DNA of 12,315 bases, taken from Desulfobacteraceae bacterium. Its GTDB lineage: Bacteria > Desulfobacterota > Desulfobacteria > Desulfobacterales > SG8-13. The translations under genes were made by a program, and so were the position numbers. Location of the stretch: assembly GCA_029287875.1 (NCBI GenBank), contig JARFQH010000017.1:1-12315 (forward strand). The letters run 5' to 3'. A model generated the notes under the pieces. The model did no database searches. It saw only the letters and a list, made by a program, of their open reading frames with translations, and was not told the origin of the DNA. Below, one piece after another: positions 8,215 to 12,315 of this stretch; within the stretch, counting starts at the first letter, position 1, and the number at the start of each line of letters is the position of its first letter.

Positions 8215-8955
8215 TCAAATTTCCACTTCCGCCGGTGCAATGATCTCTGCATTTTGCCGACCTGAAAGCTTTGGCAGCTTTACCTTGCCGACCTGCCATC
8301 CCTTATGACGGATAATGCCGCTAAACGGAGGTTCGCCGACGACCTTTCCGGTCAGCTTGATGGCGCCCGGGTCGAAATCAGCCTCGACAGTTATACGCTC
8401 TCCTTCAGTCTGAGCCATTATCGGTCTGGGATCGAGATACTCCCGCACGATTTGAAGACAGCTGGCATGGATCGCACGCACGGCTGAACCGATTTGGGAA
8501 TCCTCATACTGGTCGAGGTCTTCGGATAGAAAGTCCATCAACCGTCCTTCCCGCTGCATCATCGAAAAGAGGTGCAGAAACAGACGGCGTTCGGCGATAT
8601 CCCCCTTTTCTATTTCCGGCCCTTTGGCGGCGATGTCGGCCTTTTTTTCACTGGTCGGTTTGAGCCGGCGAACGCGCGATCGGACAATGAGCCAGGTCAA
8701 AAGCCCGACTATGAGCGCAAAAAACAGCAGAGCAGGAAACACCGTGTACCAAAATCGAGGGGCATAAAACAGAACGAGATTCCAGGCTTGGGCGCCGGAC
8801 GCTTCATTTGCGGAGGCGTGCAGGATCGGACGCATTTCTGCGACTAATTTCGCCGTGCCGAAGTAGAGCAATACGCTGAATACGCCTGCAATTAAAAGAC
8901 TGAAGAAAAAAATGGGAAACGCGACTCTGTTCGACACCCGATTTACGCTGTACAT
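8215..8955 (-). CDS. DUF2760 membrane protein, first gene of the Hsp70 set
   Basis: This 246-aa protein has two predicted transmembrane helices near the N-terminus (about 11-32 and 70-92). A charged linker (93-120, RSRVRRLKPTSEKK) follows, then a soluble domain at about 120-246. That domain has the helical signature RRLFLHLFSMMQREGRLMDF (123-142) and a following SEDLDQYEDSQIGSAVRAIH, which I recognise as DUF2760. By the positive-inside rule the soluble domain should face the cytoplasm. The ATG at 8955 has a strong Shine-Dalgarno (AGGGGGAA, complement of 8964-8971) eight bases upstream. I recall DUF2760 genes commonly sitting beside this Hsp70 pair in proteobacteria, which suggests a membrane anchor or cofactor for them (inferred). 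Biochemical function is unknown. The gap to the Hsp70 start is 166 bp, and no terminator is visible in it. Confidence 0.87.
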   Translation of the reverse strand: MYSVNRVSNRVAFPIFFFSLLIAGVFSVLLYFGTAKLVAEMRPILHASANEASGAQAWNLVLFYAPRFWYTVFPALLFFALIVGLLTWLIVRSRVRRLKPTSEKKADIAAKGPEIEKGDIAERRLFLHLFSMMQREGRLMDFLSEDLDQYEDSQIGSAVRAIHASCLQIVREYLDPRPIMAQTEGERITVEADFDPGAIKLTGKVVGEPPFSGIIRHKGWQVGKVKLPKLSGRQNAEIIAPAEVEI

Positions 8956-8996
8956 TGGCTGTATTCCCCCTGGTTGACCGAACCATTCTATCGGTT

Positions 8997-9013
8997 GGCG
9001 CAGGTGATGCGCC
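8997..9013 (-). promoter_or_regulatory. Perfect 6-bp hairpin in the predicted leader of the chaperone set
   Basis: GGCGCA (8997-9002) and TGCGCC (9008-9013) are perfect inverted arms around a 5-nt loop. They sit 42 bp upstream of the DUF2760 start. This could be an operator or an mRNA leader structure. On the plus strand it is followed only by a short T run, so a terminator role is weak. Confidence 0.4.
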
Positions 9014-9028
9014 GCCTTTAATTAATCC

Positions 9029-9058
9029 CTTAAACCGTCAGCTATGATGATGGTCCAA
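9029..9058 (-). promoter_or_regulatory. Possible sigma-70-type promoter of the DUF2760-Hsp70 set
   Basis: On the minus strand TTGGAC (9058-9053) and TTTAAG (9034-9029) are separated by 18 bp. This is a moderate match to -35/-10 boxes, and it would give a transcript start near 9022 and a leader of about 65 nt. No sigma-32-like or better alternative was seen. It is weak evidence by eye. Confidence 0.25.
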
Positions 9059-9068
9059 GCTATGCTAT

Positions 9069-9205
9069 GCGGGTAGGTAAGTGAGCATAAACCGCCCGCT
9101 TCGCTCGAGACGCAAAGATCGCAGAGAAAATATTATTTTTCCTTTGCCGTTGACCCCAGTACCATCCAACAGAGCTACGGGGCAGGGAGGACGGCAAAGG
9201 AAAAA
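9069..9205. repeat. Hairpin-rich intergenic element with perfect 15-bp inverted repeat
   Basis: TTTTTCCTTTGCCGT (9136-9150) and ACGGCAAAGGAAAAA (9191-9205) are perfect inverse complements around 40 nt. The loop holds a second stem, CCCCAGTA (9154-9161) with TACGGGG (9176-9182) and one bulged base. Just left is another interrupted stem, GCGGG..GGT (9069-9078) with ACC.CCCGC (9091-9099). The T-rich 5' arm and A-rich 3' arm are the wrong way round for an intrinsic terminator. No coding potential is seen. It resembles small dispersed repeats of environmental deltaproteobacteria, but copy number cannot be judged from one window. A structured RNA is the alternative. Confidence 0.6.
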
Positions 9206-9799
9206 CTTTCAGCTTCGATAGACAAACAAGCCACTTATGAGGGTATCTTATTGACTCAAGTTACCTTGAAATCTTTGGCCCTTGGCGACTCTTTCGGATA
9301 TGATCTAAAAATTTAAAAACTAATAACGTTGAACCGTTGACGCAAGATCTCAGGCAATATTTTTAAAATCGTATCCCTCCATATCGCGGCTTGTTCTGAA
9401 ATAGGACCTATGGTTTACACTCGTGGCCGACTTTTGGCAACTCAAGTGCTGCATTCAACGCCTCGGTGAAACGCCGGAATTTTCACTTGACCGTTCGAAC
9501 TGCACAGGCGTGCGGCTTGTTGAAACGGCCAATAGACACCGTCAGAGACGTGCCTTAATTTTTCGGATGACGGATTAATGACCGACGTAATCTTGCAAAA
9601 TTATTTCTGACTGCTACCCTTAGGGCTCGCTCAAAAATAATTTACCATTTTGGACGCCGATGAATCCCGTCCGGCTGCCGGTGCAGAATCTCGGAATATC
9701 CTGATATTACTGCGATTACACGCCTTGCCGGCCGGTCGCCTCAACGCCCAACATCACCAACTTATTTTTTCGCAAGCCCTGAACCGAGCAGAACTCATC
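9206..9799. other. Gene-poor intergenic stretch upstream of the amidohydrolase
   Basis: No convincing gene lies here. There are only very short open frames on both strands, including a 34-codon one on the minus strand near 9350-9460 with no ribosome site. The stretch is AT-richer than the genes around it. It contains a sigma-54-like sequence (9435-9450) and a 9-bp inverted repeat AAATTATTT (9598-9606) / AAATAATTT (9635-9643). The open frame of the amidohydrolase extends back to a TTG at 9650. That extension (about 50 codons) has no ribosome site and looks unlike the family, so I treat 9650-9799 as probably untranslated. Confidence 0.45.
9435..9450 (+). promoter_or_regulatory. Candidate sigma-54 (-24/-12) promoter
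   Basis: TGGCA (9435-9439) carries the -24 GG, and the -12 GC at 9448-9449 follows exactly ten bases after that GG. The -12 box reads GTGCT against a consensus of about TTGCW. It points toward the amidohydrolase about 350 bp downstream. It is of interest because a sigma-54 activator is encoded in the same window. A single match of this quality can arise by chance. Confidence 0.25.
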
Positions 9800-11362
9800 G
9801 TGGCCGGCATAACGTTTACAAACGGCAACATTGTCACCCTTGACCAATCGTTTCCTGAAGCGGATACGGTGGTCATCCGACAAGACCGTATCGCTTATGT
9901 GGGGTGCGCGCAAGGTGCGGCACCACATCAAGACCCCGGTACAGAAATAATCGACCTGGACGGCAAAACGCTGATACCGGGATTCAACGACAATCACTTG
10001 CACGCCATTTACATGGGTGATTATTTTTCGCGACCCAACCTTTCAGGACTCAATCAAGTACAGATCATCAATAAACTGCTGGCAGTAGATAAAACGCTTG
10101 ATAAGGGCCAAACGCTGTATGCCTTTGGTTGGGATTACCCGTCTTGTACCGATCCCCACCGTAAAATACTGGACCGTGAATTCCCGGACCGACCGGTTGC
10201 TCTTTTTCAATATTCGGGTCATGCCGTCTGGGTCAATACGGTGATTTTGAAAAAACTGAAAGTGACCGCTGATACGCCGGATCCACCAGGCGGCAAAATC
10301 GAAAAAGACAGCGCCGGAGAACCGACCGGGATACTGAAGGACAAAGCCGCATATCCGGTTCATTACAAGCGTTTCATTCAGATGAACCTGCGACCCAAAC
10401 TGCGCACCAGGCTGATTGATACCGCCCTGGCCCTTTTTCGAGAAAACGGAATGACATCGGTTCAGGATAACACCTGGTCACCTCCTACCGTCAGTCATTT
10501 CCAGCGGTTGAAAAGAAAAGGGGTCTTGACGGCGAGAATTTCCTGTTGGTCCCGCGGCGAGCACGCATGGTCCAGAATATGGCTGGAACACAAGCGCTAT
10601 GACCCTTACTGGGTCAGAAAAGGGCCCCGCAAATTTTTTATCGACGGAACGTTCTCCACGCGCACGGCCATGCTCGAGTCACCCTACCGGGGCGAACCGG
10701 AAAACTTCGGTTTGCCGTCCGTATCACCTAAAAGGCTCTATCACGAGATTCGAAAAGGCATTCAACAGCAGCGTCAGCTCGCCCTTCACGCCATCGGAGA
10801 CAGGGCCATTCGACAATTTCTCGATACACTCGAAGAATTTAAAGAGGCTAAAAACCGCGTCCGGGCGTTGCGTTTTCGATTGGAACACGCGCAATTAATT
10901 GCACCCCGGGACTTGGAGCGACTGGCAGATTGGGGCATTTTGCTGGCCGTCCAGCCATCGGCGTTGATCAACCTGAAAAAAGACCAGGGATTGCTTGGTG
11001 AAGAAAGAGCCGAGAGAGCTTACGCTTTTAAATCAATCCTTGAAGCGGGTATTCCGCTTTCATTCGGTTCGGATGTCCCGGGAGAATCGCAGTTCAAGCC
11101 GTTGGAGCTGATACAGTTGGCCGTAAACCGCCAAACCGGCGAAAAAATTACCCCCTATGAAGCCCTTGAGGCCTACACCAAAGGCTCTGCCTACGCGGAG
11201 TTCATGGAATCCGAGAAGGGAACGCTGACCCCGGGGAAATTGGCCGATTGTGTGGTTTTATCCGAAGATCCGACCCATTGCCCGCCGAACCGCATCCGAG
11301 ACATCCGCGTGGAGATGACCATTACGGGCGGAAAAATAGTTTATAACAACGGCGAGTCATGA
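9800..11362 (+). CDS. YtcJ/NfdA-type metal-dependent amidohydrolase
   Basis: This is a predicted cytoplasmic hydrolase of the amidohydrolase-3 group, which hydrolyses C-N bonds in amides such as N-substituted formamides. The exact substrate cannot be read from sequence. From GTG at 9800 (520 aa; B. subtilis YtcJ is about 530) the order is as follows. An N-terminal beta-sandwich half opens with ITFTNGNIVTLD. The metal-binding HLH (H66, H68, in GFNDNHLHA) comes next. KFFIDGTFSTRTAML carries the usual metal-bridging-region Lys. Then come LALHAIGDRAI, RLEHAQLI and the Asp-containing FGSDVPGES. The C-terminal sandwich strand LTPGKLADCVVLSEDP closes the protein. All expected metal-ligand positions seem present. 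GTG at 9800 gives the family-like N-terminus; TTG starts at 9725 or 9650 add atypical sequence without a ribosome site. No partner gene adjoins it. Confidence 0.88.
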   Translation: MAGITFTNGNIVTLDQSFPEADTVVIRQDRIAYVGCAQGAAPHQDPGTEIIDLDGKTLIPGFNDNHLHAIYMGDYFSRPNLSGLNQVQIINKLLAVDKTLDKGQTLYAFGWDYPSCTDPHRKILDREFPDRPVALFQYSGHAVWVNTVILKKLKVTADTPDPPGGKIEKDSAGEPTGILKDKAAYPVHYKRFIQMNLRPKLRTRLIDTALALFRENGMTSVQDNTWSPPTVSHFQRLKRKGVLTARISCWSRGEHAWSRIWLEHKRYDPYWVRKGPRKFFIDGTFSTRTAMLESPYRGEPENFGLPSVSPKRLYHEIRKGIQQQRQLALHAIGDRAIRQFLDTLEEFKEAKNRVRALRFRLEHAQLIAPRDLERLADWGILLAVQPSALINLKKDQGLLGEERAERAYAFKSILEAGIPLSFGSDVPGESQFKPLELIQLAVNRQTGEKITPYEALEAYTKGSAYAEFMESEKGTLTPGKLADCVVLSEDPTHCPPNRIRDIRVEMTITGGKIVYNNGES

Positions 11363-11430
11363 AGGTCTGCCCATTTGGGGCCGAAGCAAATTGACCCAAT
11401 GTCTGCATCCGGCCGATAATTGACTTCAGC

Positions 11431-11448
11431 AGTGCCTGTAGGCATTTT
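11431..11448 (+). terminator. Weak intrinsic terminator candidate after the amidohydrolase
   Basis: AGTGCC (11431-11436) pairs with GGCATT (11441-11446), including one G-T pair, around a TGTA loop. Only a short T run follows. It is about 70 bp after the amidohydrolase stop. The stem is short, so it may not work. Confidence 0.3.
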
Positions 11449-11450
11449 CA

Positions 11451-11459
11451 TGATATACT
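11451..11459 (+). promoter_or_regulatory. Extended -10 promoter candidate for the small gene
   Basis: TGATATACT is an extended -10 element (TG-N-TATACT). No good -35 is found at 17 bp; a TTGACT at 11420-11425 is too far upstream (28 bp). It would start transcription near 11466, about 40 nt before the small gene. Confidence 0.35.
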
Positions 11460-11492
11460 TTTACCCTATGGGATGAAAACAATAAGGGGAAA

Positions 11493-11498
11493 GAGGGG
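11493..11498 (+). promoter_or_regulatory. Ribosome binding site that sets the start at 11506
   Basis: GAGGGG lies seven bases before the ATG at 11506. An in-frame ATG at 11473 has no comparable site, so the shorter protein is preferred. Confidence 0.7.
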
Positions 11499-11505
11499 AC
11501 CTTTT

Positions 11506-11805
11506 ATGGAAGAAGAAAAGACTGAAATTGAACAGTTGCGGGAAGAAATTGAATCGTTAAAACAAAAACTATTTATACATACTGCGGTTGTCGTGGCTCT
11601 TTGCGCATTTCACGACACAACAATTGAGGAACTCATGAGTAGTCTGGCCCAAGACAGGTATCACCCAAGCACATATAAAATGTACAAAGACTTGGCGAAG
11701 CACCACGGCATTGACTTCGATGAATTTTTCGATACGATAGAAGAATTAAACCCCTGGTGGCCCTTTAAAGACGTCCAACAAAAAAAAACAGAAGAGGGTG
11801 AGTAG
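11506..11805 (+). CDS. Small acidic hypothetical protein (99 aa)
   Basis: I do not recognise a family. The protein begins with an acidic, Glu-rich coiled-coil-like helix (MEEEKTEIEQLREEIESLKQ). A short hydrophobic stretch (LFIHTAVVVALCAF, about 23-36) is too short and His-containing for a confident membrane helix. A helical part with IEELMSSL and YHPSTYKMYKDLAKHHGIDF follows, then an acidic tail with an aromatic patch (ELNPWWPF). The good ribosome site and extended -10 element suggest it is expressed. Its stop lies 14 bases before the recognisable tyrosine recombinase remnant, so it may be leftover cargo of that integrated element, or a chromosomal orphan. Confidence 0.6.
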   Translation: MEEEKTEIEQLREEIESLKQKLFIHTAVVVALCAFHDTTIEELMSSLAQDRYHPSTYKMYKDLAKHHGIDFDEFFDTIEELNPWWPFKDVQQKKTEEGE

Positions 11806-11820
11806 GAACGAGTGCATCAA

Positions 11821-11835
11821 AGCGGCATGGCCGCT
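11821..11835. repeat. Perfect hairpin AGCGGC-ATG-GCCGCT
   Basis: Six-bp perfect arms (11821-11826, 11830-11835) surround a 3-nt loop, 16 bp after the small gene's stop. There is no T run. It overlaps the recombinase remnant's coding sequence, so it may be coincidental or may serve as a Rho-type 3' barrier. Confidence 0.4.
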
Positions 11836-11880
11836 GAATGTCTCTCGGCAGCTTGGACACGTTAACCCCTTTAGGGTCAC

Positions 11881-12033
11881 GGTAAGAAATAATTCCACAC
11901 AATTGCGCCGGATTATGGTTTGTCTACAAGGCGCATCCACCTGCGCATATCGGGATACGTCTGGGTGGATGTAACGCAGTAGACGGGCCACAAGACAAGC
12001 AAGAGGTGGAATTATTTTTTGCCGGGGCCCTTA
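11881..12033. mobile_element. MITE-like hairpin insertion inside the integrase remnant
   Basis: Terminal inverted repeats GGTAAGAAATAATTCCAC (11881-11898) and its near-complement (12006-12023) match at 16 of 18 positions, and the inner 12 bp (AAATAATTCCAC) are perfect. Inside are nested arms: GTCTAC (11922-11927) with GTAGAC (11979-11984), GCG (11931-11933) with CGC (11975-11977), CATCCACC (11934-11941) with GGTGGATG (11964-11971), and an apical TATC-GG-GATA. The whole unit can fold into one long hairpin. It encodes no protein. TCAC occurs at 11877-11880 and 12034-12037, and deletion of one copy plus the element repairs the integrase frame, so TCAC may be the target duplication. The exact right boundary (12023 or 12033) is uncertain. 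Confidence 0.72.
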
Positions 12034-12176
12034 TCACCTTGAAAGTTTATTCGCATATCCTGCAACCGACGAACCCCGAAGCGACACAAAAATTGGAAAA
12101 GTTGATTATTGGTTACAACTTGGTGACAAACGAGGAAACCGGGGAGACGGCAAGCGATTTAACTGTTTGATATCAT

Positions 12177-12252
12177 TGGTGCCCCCGGCAAGAATCGAAC
12201 TTGCGGCACATGGATTAGGAATCCATTGCTCTATCCACTGAGCTACGGGGGC
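12177..12252 (-). tRNA. tRNA-Arg (anticodon CCT), CCA encoded
   Basis: Read on the minus strand, this is a complete cloverleaf. The acceptor stem GCCCCCG pairs perfectly with CGGGGGC, followed by discriminator A and a genomically encoded CCA (12179-12177). The D arm is GCTC...GAGC. The anticodon stem ATGGA/TCCAT holds loop TTCCTAA with anticodon CCT, which reads the rare Arg codon AGG. The T arm is GCAAG-TTCGATT-CTTGC. The gene appears intact. Its 3' end faces the integrase remnant, so it was probably the integration target and was rebuilt by the att core. Confidence 0.97.
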
Positions 12253-12315
12253 AAGGATAATTAATTCAGGCGGCTGCGTGAGTGGTATTTTGTTTAAATT
12301 GACGGACTGTGCCCG

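Larger units (their letters stand above)
11819..12170 (+). pseudogene. C-terminal remnant of a tyrosine recombinase (integrase), interrupted
   Basis: Two pieces of one phage-type integrase tail are visible. The left piece (about 11819-11880) encodes AAWPLNVSRQLGHVNPFRVT, including the LGH box. The right piece (12038-12170) encodes LKVYSHILQPTNPEATQK and 30 further residues to a TGA. It has the catalytic Tyr in KVYSH, 3 residues into the piece. They are in different frames and separated by a hairpin element. Taking out 157 bp joins them as LGHVNPFRVT-LKVYSH, the spacing normal for the family. Everything before the LGH region is missing, so the gene is dead. The end lies six bases from the 3' end of tRNA-Arg, the usual position of an integrase at its att site. 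Confidence 0.85.

Noticed and set aside
7452..8243. Open frame of 263 codons on the plus strand across the short Hsp70 and the gap
   Set aside because: Shadow of GC-rich coding sequence on the other strand, with no ribosome site and no recognisable domain.
9100..9205. Cyclic-di-GMP (GEMM) riboswitch, suggested by ACGCAAAG near 9110
   Set aside because: The rest of the GEMM core and the P2/P3 stems do not fit, and the adjacent stems pair differently.
9136..9205. Intrinsic terminator from the 15-bp inverted repeat
   Set aside because: The arm facing either direction ends in A, not T, and the loop of 40 nt is too long.
9650..9799. N-terminal extension of the amidohydrolase from a TTG at 9650
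   Set aside because: No ribosome site, composition unlike the family, and the family-typical N-terminus begins at about 9800.
11746..11991. 81-codon minus-strand frame over the end of the small gene and the hairpin element
   Set aside because: It crosses the recombinase remnant and the inverted repeats and has no family features.
11880..12024. Integron attC site, because of the long imperfect hairpin
   Set aside because: The RYYYAAC/GTTRRRY core sites are missing, and the flanks belong to a split integrase, which fits an insertion better.

Overview
The window looks like chromosomal DNA of a Gram-negative, sulfate-reducer-type deltaproteobacterium (Desulfobacterota). This is an inference from the gene families, mainly a GlrK/QseG/GlrR-type locus, a DUF2760 plus twin-Hsp70 cassette and a lipoprotein signal; no marker gene fixes the taxon.

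Left part (1-3289, + strand): a three-gene two-component locus in the same order as enterobacterial glrK-qseG(yfhG)-glrR. It holds a sensor histidine kinase, a lipoprotein with a coiled-coil tail, and a sigma-54-dependent response regulator. The kinase is damaged in a specific way. Its reading frame continues upstream with family-like sensor sequence, but three in-frame stop codons (53-55, 86-88, 134-136) interrupt it, so the first transmembrane helix is uncoupled from an otherwise intact kinase core. The lipoprotein's signal peptide is encoded inside the last 61 bp of the kinase gene.

Middle (3475-8955, - strand): a convergent gene set read right to left. It holds a two-helix membrane protein with a DUF2760 domain, a 595-aa divergent Hsp70, and a 929-aa Hsp70 that carries an extra C-terminal DUF3731 domain. 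The two Hsp70 genes are tandem paralogues joined by an ATGA stop/start overlap. The shorter one ends where the extra domain of the longer one begins. No J-domain or GrpE partner is visible. This is the best candidate here for an uncharacterised system: a membrane-associated, J-protein-less Hsp70 pair.

Right of centre (8956-9799): a long gene-poor stretch with a probable leader and promoter for the chaperone set, a perfect 15-bp inverted repeat around a structured 40-nt loop (possibly a dispersed repeat), and a sigma-54-like -24/-12 sequence pointing at the next gene. The next gene is a YtcJ/N-substituted-formamide-deformylase-type metal-dependent amidohydrolase (9800-11362, + strand).

Right end (11473-12315): a small unrecognised acidic protein, then the scar of an integrated element. 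The C-terminal tail of a phage-type tyrosine recombinase lies six bases from the 3' end of a tRNA-Arg(CCT) gene. That remnant is itself split by a roughly 150-bp hairpin-forming, MITE-like insertion. Conceptually removing 157 bp restores a continuous recombinase frame.
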